From the NCBI GenBank assembly GCA_016177915.1, contig JACOUI010000273.1, positions 1 through 46,672 of the forward strand: a stretch of 46,672 bases of DNA, given 5' to 3'. The notes beneath the pieces were generated by a model, which was not told where the DNA came from, did not search any database, and saw only the letters and a program-made list of their open reading frames with translations. Made by a program: the position numbers and the translations under genes. The stretch comes from Planctomycetia bacterium (GTDB lineage: Bacteria; Planctomycetota; Planctomycetia; Pirellulales; S012-138). Shown piece by piece: positions 23,410 through 31,247 of this stretch (position 1 is the first letter of the stretch; each line of letters begins with the position of its first letter).

Positions 23410-24528
23410 CTACACTTCGATTCTATCCACCCAACTCCTCAGCGACTCCCGAATCTGCTCCGCACACCGCCGATAAAGCTCCACCGGCCCGCCCAGCGGG
23501 TCGGCCACGTCCCGCCCGTCCGGCGACAAAAGGAACGTCCGCGGCGCCGCCTCCGGCCATTCGGCCAGGATCGACTGCCGGTGCCCGGCCGTCATCGTAA
23601 TCAGGTAGTCCGCGTGCTGCACGAGCTGCTCCGTCAGTGGTTGACTCTCGTGCCCGGAAAGGTCGAGCTTCTCCTGCGCCAAAACGTCGACGGCCTCGGG
23701 GCTCGGGCGTCCGCCCGGCAGCGCCGCCAGCCCCGCCGACATCACCAGCACCCCCTTGTCCTGAAGCTGGTCCATCGTGCAGCCCAGCCGTTTGGCGAGC
23801 ATCTCCTTGAAGAGCATCTCGGCCATCGGGCTGCGGCAGGTGTTGCCCGTGCAGACGAACACGACGACGACGCTGGCCAGCCGCTGCAGGGTCTGCTGCG
23901 AGCAGACGCCGGCGCGGAGAAGGTCGAACTTCTCGTCGTGGACGCGCACGACCGAGGAGGGCTGGCCGTAGCGGCAAGGCCCGTCGTCGACCACAAGCTG
24001 CACGTCGTTGCCGAACGTGTCGATGACCTGCTGGGCGGTCGTGGCTTCGGGCTGGCCTTGACGATTCGCGCTCGTCAGGGCCAGCGGGCCGACCATCAGC
24101 CGGAGGACCTCCTGAATCACGGAATGGGCGGGCACGCGGAAGCCGATCGTGCCGTTGGGCGCGACGGCCTTGCGGACGGACGGCGGCAGCCGCTGCAGCA
24201 GCCCCTGGCGGTCGTCGGCGTCGAAGACCAGCGTGACGGGCCCGGGCCAGCAGCGCCGCGCCAGCCGGTGCGCCAAGGGCGACAGCCGCGGCACGAAGTC
24301 GCGAGCGTCCTCCACGCTTTTGATGGCCAGCGCAAAGGGATGCCCCTGGCCGCGGTCCTTGAGTTTTGCCAGCCGCCCGACGGCCTTTTCGCACAGCGCG
24401 CTGGCGGCCAGGCCGTAGACCGTCTCCGTGGGGAAGGCGACGATGCCGCCCTCGGCCAGCGCCTGAACGGCCCGGTGGATGACGTCGCGGGCGTCGTCGG
24501 CGCTGCGGATGTCGATGACCAGCGGCAT
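23410..24528 (-). CDS. Threonylcarbamoyl-AMP synthase fused to low-molecular-weight protein tyrosine phosphatase
   Basis: A 372-residue protein from the ATG at 24528 (MPLVIDIRSADDARDVI). Residues about 10-205 form a YrdC/Sua5 domain (GGIVAFPTETVYGLAASA, KLKDRGQGHPFALAI, PLALTSANRQGQPE, SSVVRV), which makes threonylcarbamoyl-AMP for tRNA t6A37. Residues about 217-372 form a LMW-PTP domain starting VVVFVCTGNTCRSPMAEML, with the C-x5-R catalytic loop and later DVADPLGGPVELYRRCAEQI holding the general-acid Asp. Each domain looks complete. The fusion links a universal tRNA-modification enzyme to a phosphatase or arsenate-reductase-like enzyme. The partner reaction is unknown. Confidence 0.9.
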   Translation of the reverse strand: MPLVIDIRSADDARDVIHRAVQALAEGGIVAFPTETVYGLAASALCEKAVGRLAKLKDRGQGHPFALAIKSVEDARDFVPRLSPLAHRLARRCWPGPVTLVFDADDRQGLLQRLPPSVRKAVAPNGTIGFRVPAHSVIQEVLRLMVGPLALTSANRQGQPEATTAQQVIDTFGNDVQLVVDDGPCRYGQPSSVVRVHDEKFDLLRAGVCSQQTLQRLASVVVVFVCTGNTCRSPMAEMLFKEMLAKRLGCTMDQLQDKGVLVMSAGLAALPGGRPSPEAVDVLAQEKLDLSGHESQPLTEQLVQHADYLITMTAGHRQSILAEWPEAAPRTFLLSPDGRDVADPLGGPVELYRRCAEQIRESLRSWVDRIEV

Positions 24529-24921
24529 GCAAAAGACCGTCGTCCGTGATGGCGGCGGGACGGACCGGAGGGTGCTGCGGACAAGCGGCGCGCGACGCAT
24601 CGCAACCCGGCGCCGGCGGAGTACAATCGCAGGCGGCGGGGAGGGTCCCGGCGAGGAAATCTCGCGAGGAAATCTGGCGCCGGCCGGCCCAGAGATGCGT
24701 TTTTGTGACCCCTTTGGCGCGGGCCGGGACGATCGCGCTACTATAGGGGGCTGGCGGAAGAGGGTCAAGAAGCCGCTTCCTGCCGCTTGCGCCTTGCTTT
24801 GCGGCGTCGCCACGGCCAAGATGCTGCGCCGGCCGCCTGCGCCGTTCGTCGCGCAGCAACGCGCCGCCGGGGCACGTTCGACGCGCCGTCGCTTGCGCGT
24901 CGGGTTGGTGTGGGAGTGCCT
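24529..24921. other. Divergent intergenic region between Sua5-PTP and dprA
   Basis: About 390 bases between divergent genes. Overlapping open frames here are GC-driven and show no family-like sequence. The region holds GGCGGGGAGGGTCCCGGCGAGG (about 24635-24656) and repeated GAGGAAATCT near 24652-24671. I see no clear RNA gene or promoter consensus. Confidence 0.45.
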
Positions 24922-26061
24922 ATGACGAATCTGGCCGATGCGACCATCGACGCCGACCGCCTGCGGCGCGTCGTGGCGGAATTGACGCTCGCGCAGGCCG
25001 ACGGCGTCGGCCCGCGGCTGCGCCGGTCGCTATTGGACGCGTTCGGCTCGGCGGAAGCAGCCCTGGCCGCGCCCGCCGGCGAGCTGCAAAAAGTCCCCGG
25101 CATTGGCAAGAAAACCGCCGCCGCCGTGGCGGAAGCCAGGAATCACTCGGGCGTAGACGCCATTCTGGCCGATTGCCGCGACCACGGCGTGCGCATCTTG
25201 CTGGAAGACGACGAGGAGTATCCCGCCGCGCTGAAAACGACTCATACTCCGCCGGCCGTGCTGTTCGTGCGCGGGCGGCTCGATCCTCGCGACGCCCTGG
25301 CCCTCGCGGTCGTCGGCACGCGCCACGCGACCGCCTATGGCTTGCGGCAGGCCGAAAAACTCGCCGGCAGCCTGGCCCGGAGCGGCTTCACGATTGTCAG
25401 CGGGCTGGCGCGGGGAATCGACGGGGCCGCGCACAAGGCGGCCCTGGCGGCGGGCGGCCGGACGATCGCCGTCTTGGGAAGCGGCGTGCTCAACGTCTAC
25501 CCGCCGGAACACAACGACCTGGCCGAGGCGATTATCGCCCAGGGGGCCGTCGTCAGCGAATCGCTGCCGCGGGCCGTGCCCATCGGCGGGATTTTCCCCC
25601 AGCGGAACAGGATCATCAGCGGCCTCTCGTTGGGGGTGCTCGTCATTGAGGCGCCTGCACACAGCGGGGCCCTCAGCACGGCCCGCCACGCTCTCGAGCA
25701 GGGACGCGAAGTCTTCGCCGTGCCCGGCCCGGTCGATGGCCACGCCTCCCAGGGCTGCCACCGCCTGATCCGTGACGGCGCCCGGCTGGTCGAGTCGGCC
25801 GACGACGTCCTCGAGGAACTGGGTCCCCTGGCCGAGCCGGCCAGCACGATCGCCGGGCGCGAAGTCCGCCATCCCGGCGAGATCCTCCTCAACGACCAGG
25901 AGCAGCGCGTGCTGGCGGCCATCGGGACGCAGCCCACCTCGATCGACGAGCTGGTCGCCGCGCTGGCCATGCCCACGCCGCAGGTGCTCGCCACGCTGAG
26001 CGTGCTGGAACTGCGGCGGTTGATTCGCCGGCTGGGCGGGGCGGCCGTCTGCCGCGTGTGA
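24922..26061 (+). CDS. dprA: DNA-processing protein DprA
   Basis: A 379-residue protein from the ATG at 24922 (MTNLADATIDADRLRRVVAE). The N-terminal part has a helix-hairpin-helix (VPGIGKKTAAAVAEA, about 55-70). The central Rossmann domain shows LAVVGTRHATAYGLRQAEKLA, TIVSGLARGIDGAAHKAAL, TIAVLGSGVLNVYPPEH, FPQRNRIISGLS and VFAVPGPVDGHASQGCHRLI, all standard DprA motifs. The C-terminal winged-helix-like domain is present (SIDELVAALAMPTPQVLATL). DprA loads RecA on incoming single-stranded DNA in natural transformation. Com pilus genes are not adjacent, but a Tad pilus locus follows. Confidence 0.93.
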   Translation: MTNLADATIDADRLRRVVAELTLAQADGVGPRLRRSLLDAFGSAEAALAAPAGELQKVPGIGKKTAAAVAEARNHSGVDAILADCRDHGVRILLEDDEEYPAALKTTHTPPAVLFVRGRLDPRDALALAVVGTRHATAYGLRQAEKLAGSLARSGFTIVSGLARGIDGAAHKAALAAGGRTIAVLGSGVLNVYPPEHNDLAEAIIAQGAVVSESLPRAVPIGGIFPQRNRIISGLSLGVLVIEAPAHSGALSTARHALEQGREVFAVPGPVDGHASQGCHRLIRDGARLVESADDVLEELGPLAEPASTIAGREVRHPGEILLNDQEQRVLAAIGTQPTSIDELVAALAMPTPQVLATLSVLELRRLIRRLGGAAVCRV

Positions 26062-26524
26062 TCGCTTTTTGAGTCCGTCGCGCCGCCTTTCGGCAACATC
26101 TGTCGCGCTGCGCGAACGCAGATTGCCGTTCGTCGCTGCGATTGCACCCGCCGCCTTGCAAATCCGCAGGGCCGGTCCGTGGGCGCGGCCGTCGCCGGGC
26201 AGTTTTTTTTGACAAGGAGCCCCTTTGACATAGGGTTCCCTACGGAGACGTAGCTTGCGGTTGCAGCGCAGGGGTCTCCGCAGCAATTCCTCGGAGGGAA
26301 GCCGGGAGGCGCAACTGACTGCAGTGCAGACGGTGGCACGTTCCGGAGTTTTCCAAAGAGCACCCTTCTGACGGTCCTTTCGCGTTGCCCGCCGCAGCCG
26401 GCGGGTTCTGAGACGAAGCAGGCGCCGCAAGGCATCGAAGGGTGGAGTGGTTTTCCTGTTCCTGCCGGCTGGCCGTGGTGACTGCCGGCAAAGCTGATTT
26501 TGATTTTCAAAAGTGGAGAACGCA
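26062..26524. promoter_or_regulatory. Long leader region upstream of the flp pilin
   Basis: The 463 bases between dprA and the pilin gene contain no convincing coding sequence. Two TTGACA hexamers lie within a T-rich stretch near 26209-26230 (TTTTTTTTGACAAGG and TTTGACATAGGG), the best -35-like signals seen. Several palindromes follow. The length suggests a long 5' untranslated leader for an abundant pilin. Promoter position is inference. Confidence 0.4.
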
Positions 26525-26710
26525 ATGAAGAACTTGATTCGCAACGTGAAGCAGTTCCTGATTTCCGAAGACGGCCCGACCGCGGTCGAGTACGCCGTCA
26601 TGCTGGCCCTGATCATCATCGTCTGCTTGACGGCGATCAGCAGCATCGGCACCAACGCCAGCGCGACCTTCAACCGCGTGAGCCAGTCGCTCTCCGGCAC
26701 GGGCAGCTAA
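26525..26710 (+). CDS. flp: Flp-type (class IVb) prepilin
   Basis: A 61-residue protein from the ATG at 26525 (MKNLIRNVKQFLISEDGPTA), with GTGGAG upstream. It has a short basic leader, the cleavage region DGPTAVEYAV (Gly before four residues then Glu-Tyr, the Flp signature), one hydrophobic helix MLALIIIVCLTAIS and a short polar tail ending SLSGTGS. It is the structural subunit of Tad/Flp pili, processed by the prepilin peptidase encoded at 27139. The hairpin after it could separate its high expression from the rest of the locus. Confidence 0.92.
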   Translation: MKNLIRNVKQFLISEDGPTAVEYAVMLALIIIVCLTAISSIGTNASATFNRVSQSLSGTGS

Positions 26711-26740
26711 CGTTGTTGGGTTTGATCGAGGGTACGCGCA

Positions 26741-26769
26741 CCCCTCGGGGCCCTGTCGGCCCCGAGGGG
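26741..26769 (+). terminator. Strong hairpin after flp
   Basis: A perfect 12-bp stem CCCCTCGGGGCC / GGCCCCGAGGGG with a 5-base loop (CTGTC), about 30 bases after the flp stop. There is no U-run, so it may be a terminator, a partial terminator or an mRNA-stabilising 3' end for the pilin message. Confidence 0.7.
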
Positions 26770-26839
26770 TGGCGCGCTTGGGGTGGCGCGCTTGTTGTTG
26801 GGCATTCGTCACTTTTCGCACCGGACCAGGGGACGCCCC

Positions 26840-26950
26840 ATGTACCTGTTTGGGACGGATGAAGCGTTGCTGGGGGCGATCGCCCTGTTGGGGACGTTCT
26901 TGACCGTCGTCTCCGCGTGGATGGGCTATCTTTTCCTGGGGCGGGCGTAG
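26840..26950 (+). CDS. Small single-helix membrane protein in the Tad locus
   Basis: A 36-residue frame starting MYLFGTDEALLGAIALLGTF and ending GYLFLGRA. AGGGGA lies about ten bases upstream of the ATG. It has one hydrophobic helix with few charges. Its location between flp and cpaA, good ribosome site and membrane-like composition support a real gene, but no family is recognised. Confidence 0.5.
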   Translation: MYLFGTDEALLGAIALLGTFLTVVSAWMGYLFLGRA

Positions 26951-27138
26951 GGCCAGCTCGGGGAGAATCGGGAACGCGTGCCTGGGGGCCGCGGCCCGCT
27001 TCGGGCCGCCGCCGATCGGGCAGCGCCGGCCGCCGCGATTGTTCGCGGCGCGGGCCGTTCCCGTTTCTCCCCGCGCTGCATGGATCGACGGGATCGCAGC
27101 GGGGTGCAGCGGAAGCGCAGGAAACAACGAGGGTCGAC

Positions 27139-27696
27139 ATGGCAGCTTTCTGGCAGGGATTCGTCGAGCACTGGCACGTGTGGTTCGTAAGCGTCGTGCT
27201 GGTGGTCGCGGCCGTCATCGACGGCTGGAAGCTGAAAGTGCCCAACTGGCTGACCTTCCCCATGATCGTCGCCGGCTGGGGATACAGCGGGCTGGCCGAC
27301 GGCTGGTCGGGGGTGGGCTACAGCCTGTTGGGCACGGCGGCGGGACTGGCCATGCTGCTGCCGCTGTACGCCATCGGCGGGATGGGGGCGGGCGACGTCA
27401 AGCTGCTGGCCGGCGTGGGCGCCTGGATGTGGTCGACGACCACGTTGTACGCCTTCTGCTGGTCGGCGGTGATCGGCGGCGTCATCGCCCTGGCGATGGT
27501 CCTCTACCGCCGGAGCTGGGCCCGCCACAAGAACAATCTTGTGATGATCGTCACGGAGGTCCTGACCGTCCGCAATCCGTCGCAACTGTCGGCAATGGCC
27601 GCCGAGCGCAAAAGCGCGATGCTGCTCTTGCCGTATGGGATTCCGATCGCCATCGGAACGATCGCGTACTTCGCCTTTGCAGGAATGCTGGTCTGA
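27139..27696 (+). CDS. cpaA: Prepilin peptidase (A24 family, CpaA/TadV)
   Basis: A 185-residue multi-pass protein from the ATG at 27139 (MAAFWQGFVEHWHVWFVSVV). The two catalytic aspartates are visible: D in VVAAVIDGWKLKVPNWLTFP and in the hallmark GMGAGDVKLLAGVGAW. It processes Flp-type prepilins at the cytoplasmic face. About six hydrophobic stretches fit the short CpaA type that lacks the methyltransferase domain. A loop at about residues 125-160 (NLVMIVTEVLTVRNPSQLSA) before the last helix is longer than usual. It precedes tadE by 17 bases, so they are likely co-transcribed. Confidence 0.92.
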   Translation: MAAFWQGFVEHWHVWFVSVVLVVAAVIDGWKLKVPNWLTFPMIVAGWGYSGLADGWSGVGYSLLGTAAGLAMLLPLYAIGGMGAGDVKLLAGVGAWMWSTTTLYAFCWSAVIGGVIALAMVLYRRSWARHKNNLVMIVTEVLTVRNPSQLSAMAAERKSAMLLLPYGIPIAIGTIAYFAFAGMLV

Positions 27697-27713
27697 AACC
27701 GGGAGGCGCCGCC

Positions 27714-28175
27714 ATGAGCTTTCACAATGAACGACACGCACCCTCGGCTGGCAAGCTCTGCCGAACGCACCGGTCCTGCGGAAAATTCCGCCGGGCGGCG
27801 GCCGTCGTCGAGTTTGCCGCCGTCGCGCCCGTCCTGATCCTGCTCGTCTTCGGCATGATCGAGTTCGGCCGGATGGTGATGGTCCAGCAGGTCATCACCA
27901 ACGCGTCCCGCGAAGGGGCGCGGGCCGGGATCCTCGACGGCGCCACCAACGCGAGCGTCACGAGCACCGTCAACAACTACCTCGCCAGCGCGAGCATCTC
28001 CGGCGCGACCGTTACGGTTACGCCGACCGAACCGAGTACAGCGCCCGCGGGCGGTTCCGTTACCGTTGCCGTCAGCGTGCCTTTTAGTCAAGTCACCTGG
28101 CTGCCTGCGCCAATGTTTCTTGGCGGGAGCACCTTGGTGGCGTCAACGGTGATGCGTCGCGAAACGGTCCAGTAG
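27714..28175 (+). CDS. tadE: TadE-like minor pseudopilin
   Basis: A 153-residue protein from the ATG at 27714 with GGGAGG upstream. After a basic start, the pseudopilin helix is RAAAVVEFAAVAPVLILLVFGMIEFGRMV, with the conserved Glu of the prepilin type. Then NASREGARAGIL is a near-invariant TadE/TadG motif, followed by a Thr/Ser-rich beta region. It is a minor pseudopilin required for Tad pilus biogenesis. TadG-type Flp-associated genes are absent, so a single TadE is encoded here. Confidence 0.9.
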   Translation: MSFHNERHAPSAGKLCRTHRSCGKFRRAAAVVEFAAVAPVLILLVFGMIEFGRMVMVQQVITNASREGARAGILDGATNASVTSTVNNYLASASISGATVTVTPTEPSTAPAGGSVTVAVSVPFSQVTWLPAPMFLGGSTLVASTVMRRETVQ

Positions 28176-28318
28176 CCTGGGCGGCCAGGCCGGACCCTGC
28201 GGCGAAAACGCTTTCGGCCGGCGGCACGGCGACGTGCCGGCCGGCCGCTATGGCGCGCGCAGGTCGGCTTTGCCTTCCCGGCGGACCCTGCGGCGCTCCC
28301 CACGCCCTGGAGAAACCC

Positions 28319-29272
28319 ATGCGTCCCAAATCCTTGATCCTGCTTTCCCTGGCCCTGGGCTGCGGCCTCGTGGCCTCGCTGGGCATCAACCAGATGATGT
28401 CCAAGGGCAGCCCGGCGGCCTCGCCCGACCAGGACACGGAGGCCATTTACGTCGTCGTCAAGGACATTCAGATCAACGACATCGTCACCAAAGACTCGGT
28501 GAAGCTGGAGCAATGGCCCAAGAGCAAGATTCCGCCCGACGCCCTCCGCAAACTGGAGGACATCGAGGGCCGCCGCGTCCGCCAAAAGCTCCAGGCTTCC
28601 GACGTGCTCCGCGACGGCAAGCTCTTGGCGAAGGGCGAGAACAACCGGGCCTCCGGCCTGATCACGCCCGGATACAGGGCGTTCGCCGTCGCCGTCGATG
28701 CCGCCGCCACGGCCGGAAACCTGCTGAACCCCGGCGACCGCGTCGACGTGCTTGTCCACCTGCAAAAGGGGGGCGTCATCCCGGAAACCACGACCATCAC
28801 CTTCCTGGAGAACATCAAGGTCTTTGCCGTCAACAGCACCTTCACCTCGGAGGAAGGCGAAGGCAGCATCGCGGCCCGCACCGTCTCGCTGGAGCTTTTG
28901 CCCGACCAGGTCGAAGAAGTCGATTTCGCGCGGCAGCTCGGGCGGATCACGCTGTCGCTGCGCGCACCGGGCGAGAAAGGAATGCGCTCGTCGCCGGAAG
29001 GGGGCGTCACGGTCCGGAGCCTGAAGGAGATGTTCAAGAGCCGCGAGGCGCCTGCCGTGGCAGCGACGCCGGCACAGGGTCCCGATCTCAGCGAGCTCTT
29101 CGACAAGTTCAAGAACTCCATGAGCGCCAAGGCGCCGCAGCCCAAGCCGCAAGACCAGTTCACCATGAAGATCTTCCGCGGCCTGGACGTCGAGGAATGC
29201 GTCTTCAACGCCAAGGGTGAACCGGTCAATCCTGCCGATTCCGCAGAATCTGACGCTCAAGAGGTGCAGTAA
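28319..29272 (+). CDS. cpaB: Flp pilus assembly protein CpaB
   Basis: A 317-residue protein from the ATG at 28319 (MRPKSLILLSLALGCGLVAS), with an N-terminal membrane helix. An SAF-like domain follows (YVVVKDIQINDIVTKDSVKLEQWP, then GRRVRQKLQASDVLRDGKLL). The CpaB/RcpC core is seen in YRAFAVAVDAAATAGNLLNPGDRVDVLVHLQ and TITFLENIKVFAVNS, with a variable C-terminus (about 240-317) rich in Lys, Pro and Gln. CpaB works in the periplasm with the secretin CpaC in the Tad system. Confidence 0.9.
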   Translation: MRPKSLILLSLALGCGLVASLGINQMMSKGSPAASPDQDTEAIYVVVKDIQINDIVTKDSVKLEQWPKSKIPPDALRKLEDIEGRRVRQKLQASDVLRDGKLLAKGENNRASGLITPGYRAFAVAVDAAATAGNLLNPGDRVDVLVHLQKGGVIPETTTITFLENIKVFAVNSTFTSEEGEGSIAARTVSLELLPDQVEEVDFARQLGRITLSLRAPGEKGMRSSPEGGVTVRSLKEMFKSREAPAVAATPAQGPDLSELFDKFKNSMSAKAPQPKPQDQFTMKIFRGLDVEECVFNAKGEPVNPADSAESDAQEVQ

Positions 29273-29379
29273 CGAGTCGATAAGAGATAGGGGCGCTTCC
29301 TCCAAAACCGGCCGCACACGCCGCGCTATTGCTAGCGGCGGCGGCGGTCGAATGGAGAAAATACGGAACCTAGCGCCGG

Positions 29380-29404
29380 GCCGGCGGGAAGGAGTCCCGC
29401 CGGC
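29380..29404 (+). repeat. Perfect hairpin upstream of cpaC
   Basis: GCCGGCGGGA-aggag-TCCCGCCGGC, a 10-bp stem with a 5-base loop, in the 241-base space between cpaB and cpaC. A second hairpin with CCCGCC/GGCGGG arms lies near 29459-29474. They may limit read-through or be REP-like. Confidence 0.65.
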
Positions 29405-29513
29405 CGGCAGGTACGCAAAACACGTCGCACGTGAGGTGGAACCAGGGAGGGTGGGGCGTCCCGCCGCCAGGCGGGCGTCCCGGAAAAGTCCACTCGACAA
29501 GGATGTCCGTAAC

Positions 29514-31160
29514 ATGTTTACGCGAAGGCTGAGGTTGTGGGCGTCGGCGGGGCTGGCCTGTCTGGCCGTGTTTACGAGCGCCGCCCGGTCGCAGGAGACG
29601 GAGTCGATCATCAAGCGGATCAGCGGCGACGCGAACCGCCTGGAGATGACCTTTCCCTCCAGCCGCATCCTGACGCTGGAAAAGAAAATCAAGGAAGCCA
29701 TCGTCGACAACCCCGAGGTCGTCGACGTCAAGCCCCTGGCGGCCAACAAGCTCCAGGTCGTCGCCAAAAAGTCCGGCTTCACCACCATCACGCTCAAGGA
29801 CGAGGACGAGGACTTTCACACCATTGAACTGCTCGTCATGGGCGACGTGCGCGAGCTGCTGGCCAAGCTGCGCGCCCAGGGCATTGGCGCCAAAATCAAG
29901 GCGATCCCGCTGGCCACGAAGGTGGTCCTGGCGGGCACGGTGGACGACCCCAGTCAGGTCAGCCGCATCGTGGCCACCGCCCAGGACTACTTTCCCGAAG
30001 TCATCAACGCCATCAGCGTGGGCGGCGTGCGGCAGGTCCTCCTCAACGTCCGCGTGATGGAAGTCTCGCGCACCAAGCTCCGCACCCTGGGCTTTGACTT
30101 CGCGCAGTTCGTGGGCGACGACTTCGCCGTCTCGTCCGTGAGCGGCTTAATCACCGCGTTCTCCGATGCCGCGGTCACCACGTCGACCAGCGAAACGTTC
30201 TCGTTCGCCCGGTTGAATAACGGCAACGCCTTCTTCGGAGTCCTCGAAGCCCTGCGGCAGAACAACCTCGCCAAAGTGCTGGCGGAGCCGAACATGGTGG
30301 CTGTCAGCGGCCGGGCCGCCTTCTTCAACGTCGGGGGCGAATTCCCCATCCTCGTCCCGCAGAGCCTGGGCACCGTGTCGGTGGAGTACAAAAAGTTCGG
30401 CACCCAGGTCGATTTCATCCCCATCGTGCTGGCCAACGGCGCCATCCGCCTGGAAGTGCGCCCGCGCGTTAGCGAGATCGACCCCACCCGCAGCGTCGTC
30501 ATCAACAACCTCACCATCCCCGGTCTGCGCACGCGGGAGTGCGAAACGGGCGTGGAGCTGCAAGCCGGCCAGACGCTGGCGATCGCCGGGCTGGTGCAGA
30601 TGCGCGAGGAGTCGGAAACCCGCGGTTTGCCCTGGCTGATGGACATTCCCTACGTGGGGGCCGGCTTCCGGCGCGTCAACCACGTCGAAAACGAGATCGA
30701 GCTGGTGATCCTGGTCACGCCCCACCTGGTCGAGCCGATGGACTGCGACGAAGTGCCGGCCGTTGGACCGGGGCTGCAGACGGCCTCGCCCACGGACATC
30801 GAGGCCTACTGGAAGGGCTATGTGGAAAAACCCGCCTGCTGCCCCGCCGATAGCGGCGCCCATCCGGTCATGCTGGGCCCGCACGGCTACGACGAGGGCG
30901 TGCAAGGCGTCGAGGAAGTGCCGCCGCCCAAGGGCGGAGCGTCCGGGGCGCCGTCCACGCCCTCGACCACCCGCCGGCCCGATGCCGGCCGCAGCAGCGT
31001 CCAGCGCCTCGCGCCCTCCGCAGCCGCGCAGGGGTCGTCCAGTCCCTACCGTGCGAGCAACCCTCAGAACCGATCCAAAACCCCCCCTTCGGGCCGGAAC
31101 AACTCCCCTTCAGCCCAGCCCGGCTTCCTCGGCGAAACTGGTTATGACGTAAGAAAATAA
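29514..31160 (+). CDS. cpaC: Flp pilus secretin CpaC (RcpA)
   Basis: A 548-residue protein from the ATG at 29514 (MFTRRLRLWASAGLACLAVF), with a Sec signal peptide ending near SAARSQ. The N-terminal secretin/TonB short domain and BON-like regions follow (about 30-180: VVDVKPLAANKLQVVAKKSG). The secretin pore domain (about 250-425) carries VLAEPNMVAVSGRAAFFNVGGEFPILVPQ, KFGTQVDFIPIVLANG, IRLEVRPRVSEID, GLPWLMDIPYVGAGF and ELVILVTPHLVEPM. A Pro/Ser/Thr-rich tail (about 470-548) is probably disordered. It forms the outer-membrane channel for the pilus. Confidence 0.94.
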   Translation: MFTRRLRLWASAGLACLAVFTSAARSQETESIIKRISGDANRLEMTFPSSRILTLEKKIKEAIVDNPEVVDVKPLAANKLQVVAKKSGFTTITLKDEDEDFHTIELLVMGDVRELLAKLRAQGIGAKIKAIPLATKVVLAGTVDDPSQVSRIVATAQDYFPEVINAISVGGVRQVLLNVRVMEVSRTKLRTLGFDFAQFVGDDFAVSSVSGLITAFSDAAVTTSTSETFSFARLNNGNAFFGVLEALRQNNLAKVLAEPNMVAVSGRAAFFNVGGEFPILVPQSLGTVSVEYKKFGTQVDFIPIVLANGAIRLEVRPRVSEIDPTRSVVINNLTIPGLRTRECETGVELQAGQTLAIAGLVQMREESETRGLPWLMDIPYVGAGFRRVNHVENEIELVILVTPHLVEPMDCDEVPAVGPGLQTASPTDIEAYWKGYVEKPACCPADSGAHPVMLGPHGYDEGVQGVEEVPPPKGGASGAPSTPSTTRRPDAGRSSVQRLAPSAAAQGSSSPYRASNPQNRSKTPPSGRNNSPSAQPGFLGETGYDVRK

Positions 31161-31182
31161 AGAGGCGCATCGGCGCGCCTCT
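31161..31182 (+). terminator. Hairpin directly after cpaC
   Basis: AGAGGCGC-atcggc-GCGCCTCT, an 8-bp stem beginning at the base after the cpaC stop. It has no U-run. It could attenuate transcription into cpaE. Confidence 0.6.
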
Positions 31183-31247
31183 GGCGGGGTGGACGTGCGC
31201 CTAGTGTGCCACTTCCGCTCACTCATACCAGGGTCTGGCTGCGCGTC

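Noticed and set aside
26208-26235. Firm sigma-70 promoter for flp
   Set aside because: Two TTGACA hexamers are present, but no convincing -10 box sits at the right spacing, so it is listed only as a weak regulatory region.
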